The notes under the pieces are model-generated. The model was not told the DNA's origin and ran no database searches. It saw only the letters and a list, made by a program, of their open reading frames with translations. A DNA stretch of 64,000 nt, taken from Methanobacteriota archaeon. Its GTDB lineage: Archaea; Thermoplasmatota; Thermoplasmata; Methanomassiliicoccales; Methanomethylophilaceae. The stretch covers positions 1-64,000 of the forward strand of contig JAEXCH010000003.1 in the NCBI GenBank assembly GCA_023402275.1, written 5' to 3'. Shown one piece after another: positions 1 to 8,884 of this stretch (positions are counted from its first letter, which is position 1; each line of letters starts with the position of its first letter). The translations under genes were made by a program, and so were the position numbers.

Positions 1-2841
1 ATGTCAGAGGACCGTGAACTGTTCAAGAAGACGATGGAGAGCATAGGCGAACCCGTTCCTCTCAGCAGAAGCGTCAATACGATACAGGAGGCCTTGGAAG
101 CGGTCAAGATGATCGGCAAGTATCCAGTTCTGATAAGGCCTGCATATACACTGGGAGGGACCGGCGGAGGGATCGCATACAATGAGCAGGAGCTTGTTGA
201 GATATGCGCAAGAGGACTCGCATATTCCCGTATACATCAGGTGTTGATCGAAGAGAGCGTTCTCGGATGGAAGGAGTACGAGTACGAGGTTATGAGGGAT
301 TCCCAGGATAACTGTATCATCGTATGTAACATGGAGAACCTGGATGCAATGGGCATACACACGGGAGAGAGCATAGTCTGTGCTCCGTGTCTTACACTTT
401 CAGATAAGGACCATCAGAGGCTGAGAACAGCTTCTCTGAAGGTCATACAGGCCTTGAACATCGAAGGGGGATGTAATGTTCAGTTCGCATTCAATCCTGC
501 CAACGGGGATTATAGACTGATAGAGGTCAATCCCCGTGTATCAAGATCATCAGCATTGGCATCGAAGGCAACCGGATATCCTATAGCGCGTGTGGCAACG
601 AAGGTCGCAGTCGGATACACGCTGGATGAGATCCCGAATAAGATAACAGGCACTACATTCGCAGCATTCGAACCTGCGATAGATTATATTGTGGTGAAGA
701 TACCACGCTGGCCCTTCGATAAGTTCAGGACGGTGGACAGACACCTTGGGACCCAGATGAAGAGCACAGGGGAGATAATGTCCATCGGTCGCACCTTCGA
801 GGAAGCCATATTGAAAGGACTCAGATCCCTTGAGATAGGGGTCAATGGATTGGACAGGATAGATATGAGCGATGATGAGATCACAGAGGAATTCATCAAC
901 GCCACCGACAGAAGGATATTCGCAATAGGCGAGGCCCTAAGAAGAGGATGGTCGCCGGAGAAGATAGCGGATCTGACAAAATGGGACGTGTTCTTCGTAA
1001 GAAAGCTGGAGAACATAGTCAAGATGGAAAAGAGGATCCAGGACGGACCTCTTACAGCGGAACTTCTGAAAGATGCCAAGTACATGGGATTCTCAGACGA
1101 GACCATCGCCGAGCTAACCTGTAGGAAAGAATCAGAGATAAGATGCGAGAGAAAGAACATCGGTCTGATACCTGTTTACAAGATGGTCGACACCTGTGCA
1201 GCGGAATTCGAAGCACAGACGCCGTATTTCTACTCCTCATACGGAGTATCAAGCGAAGTCAAGAATGACGATACAAAGAAGAAGGTCCTGATAGTCGGAG
1301 GAGGACCCATAAGGATCGGACAGGGCATAGAGTTCGATTATTGTTGTGTCCATGGTGTGATGGCCCTTCAGGAAGAAGGTGTGAGTGCAATAATCATCAA
1401 TAACAACCCTGAGACAGTATCCACAGATTACGACATATCCGACCGTCTCTATTTCGACCCCATAACTCTGGAGGATGTCCTCAATGTTATCGAGGCGGAG
1501 GAGATAGACGGAGTTATAGTTCAATATGGCGGACAGACAAGTGTGAATCTTGCCGTGGAACTGGAGAACGCTCTTACCGGAACAAAGACCAAGATATTGG
1601 GTACCGACCCGGATATGATGGATGTCGCAGAGGACAGAAGACGTTTCTCTAAATTGATGGACGATCTTGGGATAAAGCAGCCGCAATCCGGTACGGGATA
1701 CTCATTCGAGGAAGTGAAGGATATCGCCGAGACCATAGGATACCCTGTTCTTGTAAGGCCCTCATACGTCCTAGGAGGTAGAGCGATGGAGATCGTATAC
1801 TCCATAGATGAACTCAAGACCTATGTTGAGACGGCGGTGAAGGTATCCAGGAATCATCCGATACTAGTTGATAAATATCTGACCGAAGCCATCGAGATCG
1901 ATATCGATGTCGTGTCTGATGGAGAGGAGGTCTACATAGGCGGCATAATGGAACACATCGAGTATGCCGGATGTCACTCCGGAGATGCAACGATGGTACT
2001 CCCGCCGTTCACGCTTTCGAAAGAGATCGTCGATGAGATGGTGGAGATAACAAAGAAAGTGGCCCTTGCATTGGAGATAAAGGGACTTATGAACCTCCAA
2101 CTCGCGATCAAGGACAATGAGATATACATGATCGAGGCGAACCCAAGGGCCTCACGTACAATACCGTTCATATCCAAAGCAACCGGGATACCGTTGGCGA
2201 AGATAAGTACCAAGATAATGTTGGGAAAGAAGCTCAAGGACTTCGGTCTTTCAGGCTATACTCCTATAGACCACTTTGCGATCAAAGCTTCGGTGTTCCC
2301 CTTCCTGAAACTTCCCGGTGTGGATTCGATACTCACGCCTGAGATGAAGAGCACAGGGGAGGTAATGGGTATCGACAACGATTTTGACATAGCTTGTTAC
2401 AAGGCTTTGACCGCAGCAGGCAACAAACTTCCCACTGAGGGTGGTGTATACATAACAGTCAACAACTCAGATAAGGATAGGGTGCTTCCTGTCGCAAAGG
2501 AACTTCTCGAAATGGGATTCCAGATATATGCAACTAAAGGAACATCCACATTCCTGAGGGAGAATGGCGTGGAGACCACGACCGTGTTCAAACTCGATGA
2601 TAACATGAAACCCAATGCTATAGGTCTCATGAGAGAAGGAAAGATAAATCTGATAATCAACACCCCCTCTCAGAAATCAGGTGCCATCAGAGATGGGCAC
2701 AAGATGAGAAGACTTGCAGTTGAGTTGGAGATCCCATTCCTTACAACGGTCCAAGGTGCGGATGCTGCAGTGGGTGCCATAAAAGTAGCAAAGGATGAGA
2801 ACTTCGAAGTAAGGTCAATGAAGGAATTCCATACTCTCTGA
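1..2841 (+). CDS. carB: Carbamoyl-phosphate synthase large subunit (5' end cut by window)
   Basis: This is the large synthetase subunit, which makes carbamoyl phosphate from bicarbonate, ammonia and two ATP for arginine and pyrimidine synthesis. The visible 946 residues start inside the first ATP-grasp half. The family is about 1,070 residues, so roughly 120 N-terminal residues lie upstream and the ATG at base 1 is internal. The second half opens near residue 427 with the dinucleotide-like motif VGGGPIRIGQGIEFDY. The second ATP-grasp domain follows, with paired 'NPR(V/A)SR' signatures near residues 176 and 714. A C-terminal MGS-like allosteric domain begins near residue 814. The gene ends in TGA directly abutting the stop of the convergent surface-protein gene. 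The arginine genes lie about 60 kb away in this window. Family assignment is secure. Confidence 0.97.
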   Translation: MSEDRELFKKTMESIGEPVPLSRSVNTIQEALEAVKMIGKYPVLIRPAYTLGGTGGGIAYNEQELVEICARGLAYSRIHQVLIEESVLGWKEYEYEVMRDSQDNCIIVCNMENLDAMGIHTGESIVCAPCLTLSDKDHQRLRTASLKVIQALNIEGGCNVQFAFNPANGDYRLIEVNPRVSRSSALASKATGYPIARVATKVAVGYTLDEIPNKITGTTFAAFEPAIDYIVVKIPRWPFDKFRTVDRHLGTQMKSTGEIMSIGRTFEEAILKGLRSLEIGVNGLDRIDMSDDEITEEFINATDRRIFAIGEALRRGWSPEKIADLTKWDVFFVRKLENIVKMEKRIQDGPLTAELLKDAKYMGFSDETIAELTCRKESEIRCERKNIGLIPVYKMVDTCAAEFEAQTPYFYSSYGVSSEVKNDDTKKKVLIVGGGPIRIGQGIEFDYCCVHGVMALQEEGVSAIIINNNPETVSTDYDISDRLYFDPITLEDVLNVIEAEEIDGVIVQYGGQTSVNLAVELENALTGTKTKILGTDPDMMDVAEDRRRFSKLMDDLGIKQPQSGTGYSFEEVKDIAETIGYPVLVRPSYVLGGRAMEIVYSIDELKTYVETAVKVSRNHPILVDKYLTEAIEIDIDVVSDGEEVYIGGIMEHIEYAGCHSGDATMVLPPFTLSKEIVDEMVEITKKVALALEIKGLMNLQLAIKDNEIYMIEANPRASRTIPFISKATGIPLAKISTKIMLGKKLKDFGLSGYTPIDHFAIKASVFPFLKLPGVDSILTPEMKSTGEVMGIDNDFDIACYKALTAAGNKLPTEGGVYITVNNSDKDRVLPVAKELLEMGFQIYATKGTSTFLRENGVETTTVFKLDDNMKPNAIGLMREGKINLIINTPSQKSGAIRDGHKMRRLAVELEIPFLTTVQGADAAVGAIKVAKDENFEVRSMKEFHTL

Positions 2842-4149
2842 TCACTTGGCCTTATCCTTCACTGATCTCACATGTCTGAGTGCCAGATATAGTATCGCAA
2901 GGACCACCAGTAATATTGCTAATATCACCAGTAGGGTTGGCATTATATCATTCTCAACCGGTGGTATGTTATTGGAGGTCGTAAATGTCACATCCCCTGT
3001 GACCTCGAAAGAGGTCCCTGGTGCGAACGGCACTCCCTCCATCTTCAGTGTCGGAAGCTCAGTGTAACCTTGGGCCAATCTAATACCTATGGTCATTGTG
3101 GCACCGTACACTCCCTCCTCCACACTTGAACTGCCTTTGGTTATGCCGTTGACCACCCATCTTATGCTGTCATCCTCGGTCAATATGATCCTGTAGACAC
3201 GTTTTGTGACCTCTCCATACATGCTCTTGTATTCTGGAGACCCTATGGGGACCGACAGATCAGATGGAACTTTGTTGCCTTGGCTATCCTTCCAGCTTTC
3301 CAAGGTATAATCCCTTAAACTGGAGGCAGATGGGATCACAATGTTTCTATTCCCGGTCGTACCCATGTATTCAGTGGCATAAACATCACCCTGGATCATG
3401 AATTTGGAGTTTACAGTGGGATACCTGATGTTATTGAGGTTGAACTCAGATTTTCCGTAGACCAGAACATAGGCGTTATCGGTGATATTGAATATTCCAT
3501 TGACGGAAGTTGTGTTGTTCAGTTCTGTAGTCAATGTCGGAATATTACCTATTGTAAGATTGTCAGATACACGGAAAATGCTGCCGTCGGATATTGTGAT
3601 GCTTCCTGATATCGTGACTGTCATCAGGTCCGCATTGGAATTCAGCGTTCTGTATCCCAGAAACATGTCGCCGTCAATCAGGACCCTGCTGTTGCTGAAG
3701 CTCTCTATCTTGCTTCCACTTTTCAGATCCCCTATCGTCAATGTTCCTCCGCGGTAAACCTCCAATGATCCGAACACTGTGAATGAATGGCCTTCATTGT
3801 TGACGGAAAGCTTGCCTTCCGATGGTACTCCGATTATTCCTCGCGAACCGATCTCAAGGTTTCCTGAACTCTTGAATTCACCGTTTATGCTCAATGTGAC
3901 ATACGAAGGTATCTTCAGGCTGAAACCGTTATCATCCAGTATCACACCATTTTTGACGGTCGCATCTCTAGAAAGCCATGAATCCTCAGTCAGTCTGACA
4001 GTACCTGTCGTGGCATTATCCAAAAGATTGGCTATGTCGTAAGGGTCATCTGCATCTGTGTCTTCTGAATCCAATGATACGAAAGAAACAGCTGTTATGG
4101 CCAGAACTGCCAAACATGCTACCGTAAGCAAAGCCCCCTTCTTGAACAT
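2842..4149 (-). CDS. Secreted, membrane-anchored surface protein, beta-solenoid-like
   Basis: The 435-residue protein has an N-terminal signal-type segment (about residues 5-27, two basic residues then hydrophobic) followed by an acidic stretch (DSEDTDADD). A strongly hydrophobic C-terminal segment (about 402-424) ends in a basic tail, RHVRSVKDKAK, as in type I membrane anchors. The body is rich in short strands of the type 'GSLxV..GGxLxIGDL', suggesting a right-handed beta-helix or adhesin-like fold displayed outside the cell. I recognise no enzymatic motif. It resembles the adhesin-like proteins common in host-associated methanogens, but that is a resemblance of architecture, not a family match. 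It is convergent with carB with zero bases between the stops. Confidence 0.72.
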   Translation of the reverse strand: MFKKGALLTVACLAVLAITAVSFVSLDSEDTDADDPYDIANLLDNATTGTVRLTEDSWLSRDATVKNGVILDDNGFSLKIPSYVTLSINGEFKSSGNLEIGSRGIIGVPSEGKLSVNNEGHSFTVFGSLEVYRGGTLTIGDLKSGSKIESFSNSRVLIDGDMFLGYRTLNSNADLMTVTISGSITISDGSIFRVSDNLTIGNIPTLTTELNNTTSVNGIFNITDNAYVLVYGKSEFNLNNIRYPTVNSKFMIQGDVYATEYMGTTGNRNIVIPSASSLRDYTLESWKDSQGNKVPSDLSVPIGSPEYKSMYGEVTKRVYRIILTEDDSIRWVVNGITKGSSSVEEGVYGATMTIGIRLAQGYTELPTLKMEGVPFAPGTSFEVTGDVTFTTSNNIPPVENDIMPTLLVILAILLVVLAILYLALRHVRSVKDKAK

Positions 4150-4204
4150 GTCAATCCCGCAGACAGGTAACCGTGATGCAGATATAAAATAACAACAGAA
4201 CGGA

Positions 4205-4585
4205 TCAAAGCATCTTAAGCTCGCCTGTTATCTTGTCCAATACAGATGATTCTGCCGGACCTATGCCAAGACAGGTGAATGTTCCAGGCTCTATCTGTGT
4301 CCGTCCCGCATCACATATTATGGAGTTGTTAAGCCCCTGAGCATCAGCTATTGCTTTGAATTCAAAAAGCTGCTCCTTGGAATCGATCCTGAGGACTATC
4401 TTGGCTTGACCACTTGCAGTCCATCTATCGAATGTCTTGGGATCCTTCTTCTTACTGCTCAATGCACAATTGACTGCAGCATGTCCCGCCTGCGCTGCTA
4501 TCTTGCCCTTTGTCATCTTCAGGTCATTCCTCATAAGTATGACAAGTTTGTAATCCTCATCGCAAGAGCCTACCAAACGAAACAT
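4205..4585 (-). CDS. pth2: Peptidyl-tRNA hydrolase, archaeal/eukaryotic Pth2 type
   Basis: A 126-residue protein of the Pth2 family, which releases peptides from prematurely dissociated peptidyl-tRNA in the cytoplasm. Family signatures are visible: 'KLVILMRNDLKMTKGKIAAQ' followed by AGHAAV near residues 13-37, the 'KIVLRIDS' strand, and the C-terminal 'DAGRTQIEPGTFTCLGIGP' block near residues 91-109 that carries the conserved T-x-I-x-P-G-T pattern. Length matches archaeal Pth2 (about 115-125 residues) with a slight N-terminal extension (MFRLVGSCDED). A start inside that extension is not available as ATG, so the first ATG is kept. It stands alone on the minus strand, divergent from the small gene at 4725. 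Confidence 0.93.
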   Translation of the reverse strand: MFRLVGSCDEDYKLVILMRNDLKMTKGKIAAQAGHAAVNCALSSKKKDPKTFDRWTASGQAKIVLRIDSKEQLFEFKAIADAQGLNNSIICDAGRTQIEPGTFTCLGIGPAESSVLDKITGELKML

Positions 4586-4691
4586 ATCCTTCCTAATACA
4601 GTAATTGATGATAAAGATGTTAGTTTACAGTTAGTATAACTTTCATGTGTCCAAGCACCTATATCTGTTCAATTCGGTTCAAATGACCATA

Positions 4692-4700
4692 CTATTTTAA
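4692..4700 (+). promoter_or_regulatory. Candidate TATA box for the gene at 4725
   Basis: CTATTTTAA lies about 28 bases before the ATG at 4725. Archaeal transcription usually begins about 25 bases after the TATA centre, so the transcript would start within a few bases of the ATG and be nearly leaderless. This is position and composition only. Confidence 0.4.
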
Positions 4701-4724
4701 TCAATGATGGGGATTTATTAGAAC

Positions 4725-5120
4725 ATGGCTATGATAGATATCGAATACATTCACTCGGCAGAACCACCTGAGGATTATGAAATAAGAAGACAATCCATAG
4801 AGGAAATGGAGGATTATCTGAAGGAGATCGTGTTTGAGATGCAGATGGCGGATATATCCTCTAAGTTCACAAGTATGGAGGGGGAGGGACCCAATATGGT
4901 ATTTGTGAACGGCAAGAGCATACCTGATATACTGAATGGACTTGAGATAAAACCCCTCGAGACCGAAGAAAGTTGCGATCAGGGAAAGACCAATATGATC
5001 AGTTTCGGAAGACCCACCCTCGATTGGAATAAGGATGTAATCGAGGATATACCAGATGTTCTTGTCAAGAATGCTATATCAAAGGCATATTCCGAAATAA
5101 CAAAGGACAGAATCCTTTAA
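4725..5120 (+). CDS. Hypothetical protein, possibly thioredoxin-fold (DUF2703-like)
   Basis: A 131-residue acidic soluble protein with no signal peptide or membrane segment. The middle holds 'MVFVNGKSIPDILNGLEI' near residues 61-78, followed by ESCDQ. This recalls the 'I-NGKPI-E-L-G ... SC' pattern of DUF2703-type thioredoxin-like proteins, but only one cysteine is visible and the usual N-terminal cysteine pair is absent. The assignment is therefore weak and no function is claimed. It precedes tgtA by 23 bases on the same strand and may be cotranscribed with it. Confidence 0.55.
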   Translation: MAMIDIEYIHSAEPPEDYEIRRQSIEEMEDYLKEIVFEMQMADISSKFTSMEGEGPNMVFVNGKSIPDILNGLEIKPLETEESCDQGKTNMISFGRPTLDWNKDVIEDIPDVLVKNAISKAYSEITKDRIL

Positions 5121-5143
5121 GTCCTCCATCATATCCCTGTTCG

Positions 5144-7072
5144 ATGTTCGAGATAGTAAAGAGAGATGGTCTTGCGAGAATAGGTAAATTCGAAACAAGG
5201 TCCGGTACATTGGAGACGCCGGCGCTATTGCCTGTGGTCAACCCAAAGATATGCACGGTCACACCCAGAGAACTCCATGATGAGTTCGGTTTCAAGGCAT
5301 TGATCACCAACTCCTACATAATCAAGAACACACCGGACCTCAAAGAGAAGGCTCAGGAAGTAGGTCTGCATAAGATGCTTGATTTTCCAGGTATAATTAT
5401 GACGGACTCAGGGACTTTCCAAAGCCATATGTACGGTGAGGTAGAGGTCACCAACGAAGAGATGGTGGAGTTCCAAAAGAGCATCGGTACGGATATAGGA
5501 ACTGTCTTGGACATATTCACAGAACCATATTGGACCAAAGAACAAACTGCTGATTCCATCGAAGTGACTCTGGAAAGAACACAACAGGCCTGCGATATGA
5601 AAGGGGATATGATGATCAATGGCGTGGTCCAAGGATCTATATATTCTGATCTCAGAGAGGATTGTGCCAGAAGGATGGGGGCAATGGAGGTCGATGTTCA
5701 TCCCATTGGGGGAGTTGTACCGCTGATGGAACAATATCGCTACCTTGAACTGGTCGATGTCGTACTTTCATCAAAGAAAGGCCTCAACCCGAACCGCCCT
5801 GTCCATCTTTTTGGAGCAGGACACCCAATGATATTGGCACTTGCAACACTGATGGGCTGCGATCTTTTCGATTCCGCATCATATGCCAAATTCGCAAGGG
5901 ATGACAGGATGATGTTCATTGACGGCACATATCGTCTTCAGGACATGCAATCTTTGGATTGCAATTGTCCTGCATGCCGCGGTAAGACGTTGGAATCCCT
6001 CAGGAAGATGGATAAGAAAGAAAGGACGAATGCAATAGCCAGACATAACCTCTATCAGATAACCGATGAACTTGCATTGGTAAAGAGATACGTCAAAGAA
6101 GGGCGTCTCTGGGAACTTGCCGAGATAAGATGCAGGGCACATCCTGCATTGCTTGATGCATTGAGGAGGCTTGAGGCCTATCAGGATTTCCTTGAGAGGT
6201 ATGATCCGATAAGCAGGGATGGCGCCATGTTCTATACAGGAACAGAGACAAGAGGAAGACCAGCATTCAAAAGATATATCACAAGACTATGGGACAGATA
6301 TGTACCGCCGACCGACAAGGCTGCGTTATTCTATGATCAGGGAAGCAAACCCTACAGCAGAGCCTTTGCAGCGGATTTCGATAGAGCTAGGAAGGCAGGG
6401 TACACCCCGGTGGTGATATCCCCATTCGGTCCGGTACCTGCAGAATTGGATGAGATGTACCCTCTGGCACAATCTGTATTCCCGAGGATGGAGGATACAG
6501 ATACCATGATGGACTCTGAGTCATATTCCATAAAATTCCTTGAGAGCAAGTTCAGTGATGTGATCAAAGGCCAGGACATCCCCGAAGGGGGTGAAGAGGA
6601 GTATGATGCAGACCTGCTAAGGGCTGTGGCTGTATCGAGATACCAATTCGGTAAAGAGGCGACCGATTCACTTTTCAAAGGAAAGATAGAATTGGTAGTG
6701 AGCAGGAAGACAGGGAAGATAAGGAATGTCATATCCGATGGAGAGCATGTTCTGTCAATGCGTGCAGGGGATGGTCTTTATACCCTTAGGAAAGAAGGTG
6801 CGAACAGGATAGTTGCAGAAGTGCCAGCACCGCATATGAGGATATCAGTCATGGATGATGCCGTTCCATTCGTATCTGATGGAAGGAACGCATTCTGTCA
6901 ATTCGTCATAAATTGTGATGAGGAACTCAGGCCTATGGATGAGGTGATCGTTACAGATCAAAATGACAAGGTCATAGCAACCGGCCGCGCAATGATGGTG
7001 GCGGATGAGATAAGGTCATTCAAGAAAGGTGTCGCCGTCAAGGTCAGGAGCGGGGCCGGAGACGAGGCCTGA
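5144..7072 (+). CDS. tgtA: Archaeosine tRNA-guanine(15) transglycosylase with PUA domain
   Basis: ArcTGT exchanges guanine at position 15 of the tRNA D-loop for preQ0, the first committed step of archaeosine formation. The N-terminal TIM-barrel catalytic domain (residues 1 to about 340) contains the nucleophile region 'MTDSGTFQSHMYG' near residue 86 and the 'VLDIFTEP' block near residue 126. The zinc site is C-N-C-P-A-C near residues 272-277, with a downstream histidine in 'ARHNLYQ'. The C-terminal part carries the archaeal C1/C2 domains and a PUA RNA-binding domain from about residue 560 ('RPMDEVIVTDQNDKVIATGRA'). At 642 residues it is the full archaeal form. Its last 57 bases overlap the end of pcc1 on the opposite strand. 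The first ATG is used. Confidence 0.96.
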   Translation: MFEIVKRDGLARIGKFETRSGTLETPALLPVVNPKICTVTPRELHDEFGFKALITNSYIIKNTPDLKEKAQEVGLHKMLDFPGIIMTDSGTFQSHMYGEVEVTNEEMVEFQKSIGTDIGTVLDIFTEPYWTKEQTADSIEVTLERTQQACDMKGDMMINGVVQGSIYSDLREDCARRMGAMEVDVHPIGGVVPLMEQYRYLELVDVVLSSKKGLNPNRPVHLFGAGHPMILALATLMGCDLFDSASYAKFARDDRMMFIDGTYRLQDMQSLDCNCPACRGKTLESLRKMDKKERTNAIARHNLYQITDELALVKRYVKEGRLWELAEIRCRAHPALLDALRRLEAYQDFLERYDPISRDGAMFYTGTETRGRPAFKRYITRLWDRYVPPTDKAALFYDQGSKPYSRAFAADFDRARKAGYTPVVISPFGPVPAELDEMYPLAQSVFPRMEDTDTMMDSESYSIKFLESKFSDVIKGQDIPEGGEEEYDADLLRAVAVSRYQFGKEATDSLFKGKIELVVSRKTGKIRNVISDGEHVLSMRAGDGLYTLRKEGANRIVAEVPAPHMRISVMDDAVPFVSDGRNAFCQFVINCDEELRPMDEVIVTDQNDKVIATGRAMMVADEIRSFKKGVAVKVRSGAGDEA

Positions 7073-7279
7073 GGCCTCCTCTGCGGTCTTTATGCATGCC
7101 ATCAGATCATCGGCCGTGTTCCTGAGAGTGCCTGCATTGTCTGACGAGATGTGCATGACAATGGTCTTACCCTGAAGTTCGGTCTTCACATAACCCTCAT
7201 TGTCGGGAAGGATCGAATCGTAGACCGCCTTTGCGGTCCTTTCATCATCATACTCGGCGCGAAGGTCCAGTGTGATCAT
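7016..7279 (-). CDS. pcc1: KEOPS complex subunit Pcc1
   Basis: An 87-residue Pcc1-family protein, the dimerisation subunit of KEOPS, which with Kae1, Bud32 and Cgi121 makes the t6A base of ANN-decoding tRNAs. The family pattern is visible: an N-terminal strand 'ITLDLRAEYDDERTAKAVYDSI' containing the A-x-x-V/I-x-x-(S)-I/L helix, a middle 'IVMHISSDNAGTLRNTADDLM' and a C-terminal helix ending near 'CIKTAEE'. It sits four bases after leuB on the same strand, so it is probably cotranscribed with the leu operon. It overlaps the tgtA 3' end antisense by 57 bases. Another KEOPS subunit gene (cgi121) lies about 20 kb away. Confidence 0.87.
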   Translation of the reverse strand: MITLDLRAEYDDERTAKAVYDSILPDNEGYVKTELQGKTIVMHISSDNAGTLRNTADDLMACIKTAEEASGLVSGPAPDLDGDTFLE

Positions 7280-7283
7280 CGAT

Positions 7284-8402
7284 TCACTTCTTTTGGTTCA
7301 GTATGTAATCACAGACTGCTTTTCCAACTTCTTCGGTGGTAAGCTTCCCGCCAAGATCGGGGGTGGTCTTTCCGTTGTCCAGACAATATCTCACTGATTC
7401 CTGAAGCATCTTACCCTCCGTGGGATATCCTTGGTTCTCAAGAAGCATCTGTGCCGCAAGTATGGCTGCTATCGGATTCGCTTTCTTCTGCCCTGCAATA
7501 TCTGGTGCGGATCCGTGTATGGGCTCGAACATACTTACTCCGTTGGGATTTATATTTCCGCTTCCACCCATCCCCAGACCGCCCTGTAACTGGGCGCCGA
7601 GGTCTGTTAGGATATCTCCGAACAGATTCGGAACTGCAACGGTGCCGAATGTCTCAGGTCTGACTATCATTGCCATTGCCATCGCATCGACGAACATGAA
7701 ATCAAGTCCCATGCCGTATTCCTTTGCCTTTTCCTCGAATATCGATCTCTGCATCCCGTAGATGTGGGTACAGACGTTTGCTTTGTCCACAAGTGTTACC
7801 TTGTCATCGCCTCTCGTCTGTGCATATCTGAATGAATAGTCGGCGAATCTGGTTATTCCTTTTCTGGATAGAAGGCCGATCTCAAAAGCGAAATCATCGT
7901 TATTGGATGAGTTCGTTCTGAGATCGATCTCCAGATCATACATCTCCCTTTTGATCTTGACCTTAGCATCCTTATTCTTTCCGTCGAATGTGCCGCCTGC
8001 TCCCATGTAGAAGTCCTCGGTGTTCTCTCTTAGGAAGTGTATATCGAATGGTACTTCCCTTTTCAAGGGTACAAGAGGGAACCAAGATGTCACAGGTCTA
8101 AGATTGATGTACTGGTCGAACACAGCCCTCATCTTCAATAGTATACCCTGTTCAAGTATCCCCGGTTTGACCCTCGGATCGCCTATGGCTCCGAAGTATA
8201 TCGCATCCTTCTTCTTCAGGTCGTTTATGTCCTCATCGGTAAGCAGTTCGCCTGTCTGCAGATATCTCTCTGAACCTATGTCGAACAGTTCTCCGTCGTA
8301 GTCGAATGATGATATCTCGCTCACAGCATCCAATACTGCCATTCCGACATCTATTACCTCTTTCCCGATGCCGTCTCCCGGAACTATGGCCAAATGCTTC
8401 AA
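7284..8402 (-). CDS. leuB: 3-isopropylmalate dehydrogenase (isocitrate/isopropylmalate dehydrogenase family)
   Basis: A 372-residue beta-decarboxylating dehydrogenase, by context the third enzyme of leucine synthesis, oxidising 3-isopropylmalate with NAD+. Visible signatures are 'VPGDGIGKEV' at the N-terminus, FGAIGDP, the substrate-binding segment 'LLKMRAVFDQYINLRP', 'FLRENTEDFY', and the Mg2+/cofactor region 'NLFGDILTDLGAQLQGGLG' followed by 'EPIHGSAPDIAGQ'. The segment MRAVFDQYINLRP resembles malate/tartrate-type members more than classical LeuB (LRxxxxxxxNLRP), so substrate range could be broader. It is the fourth gene of leuA-leuC-leuD-leuB and overlaps leuD by four bases (ATGA), which supports the leucine role. 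Confidence 0.88.
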   Translation of the reverse strand: MKHLAIVPGDGIGKEVIDVGMAVLDAVSEISSFDYDGELFDIGSERYLQTGELLTDEDINDLKKKDAIYFGAIGDPRVKPGILEQGILLKMRAVFDQYINLRPVTSWFPLVPLKREVPFDIHFLRENTEDFYMGAGGTFDGKNKDAKVKIKREMYDLEIDLRTNSSNNDDFAFEIGLLSRKGITRFADYSFRYAQTRGDDKVTLVDKANVCTHIYGMQRSIFEEKAKEYGMGLDFMFVDAMAMAMIVRPETFGTVAVPNLFGDILTDLGAQLQGGLGMGGSGNINPNGVSMFEPIHGSAPDIAGQKKANPIAAILAAQMLLENQGYPTEGKMLQESVRYCLDNGKTTPDLGGKLTTEEVGKAVCDYILNQKK

Positions 8403-8884
8403 AGCTTACCCTCCTTGATCATGTTCACCAGACCTCCGCATTCGATCAACTCTGTGATGAATGGAGGGTACTGAGGGAATTCAAACTCTTTGCCTGAGTC
8501 CAGGTCCTTTACCTTTCCGCAGTCGGTACAGACCTCTACGGTATCCCCTTCTTTGATGTCAGTCTTGCATTCCACCAATAACAACCCGATGTTCATGGAA
8601 TTGCGGTAGAATATACGCGCGAAGGACTCCGCTATTATGCATGAGAATCCAGCTTGGATCAGTGACAGTGGGGCGTGCTCCCTGGATGAACCGCATCCGA
8701 AGTTCTTACCTGCGACAAGGATGTCTCCTTTTTGGATCTCATCCGCAACTCCGGGCCTTACCTTCTCGAATATGAAATCATTAAGGTGTGTCAGATTTGT
8801 GGAGACCAATCGCTCAGCGGGGATTATCTGGTCCGTATCCACATTGTCCCCGAACTTCCACACCTTTCCTTGTATCTTGACCAT
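8399..8884 (-). CDS. leuD: 3-isopropylmalate dehydratase small subunit
   Basis: This is the swivel-domain subunit of isopropylmalate isomerase, which pairs with LeuC to interconvert 2- and 3-isopropylmalate. The 161 residues show 'KVWKFGDNVDTDQIIPAERL' at the start, the flexible active-site loop 'GKNFGCGSSREHAP' near residues 58-71 and 'FARIFYRNSMNIGLLLVE' near residues 88-105, all typical of the archaeal small subunit (about 160-170 residues). It overlaps leuC by one base (TGATG) and leuB by four bases (ATGA), indicating translational coupling in the leu operon. Confidence 0.95.
   Translation of the reverse strand: MVKIQGKVWKFGDNVDTDQIIPAERLVSTNLTHLNDFIFEKVRPGVADEIQKGDILVAGKNFGCGSSREHAPLSLIQAGFSCIIAESFARIFYRNSMNIGLLLVECKTDIKEGDTVEVCTDCGKVKDLDSGKEFEFPQYPPFITELIECGGLVNMIKEGKL

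Noticed and set aside
684..1160. Antisense frame of 158 codons opposite carB, and similar ones opposite leuA, leuC, lonB, thrB and hel308
   Set aside because: All lie wholly inside strongly conserved genes and have low-complexity Ser/Ile/Leu-rich translations typical of antisense frames.
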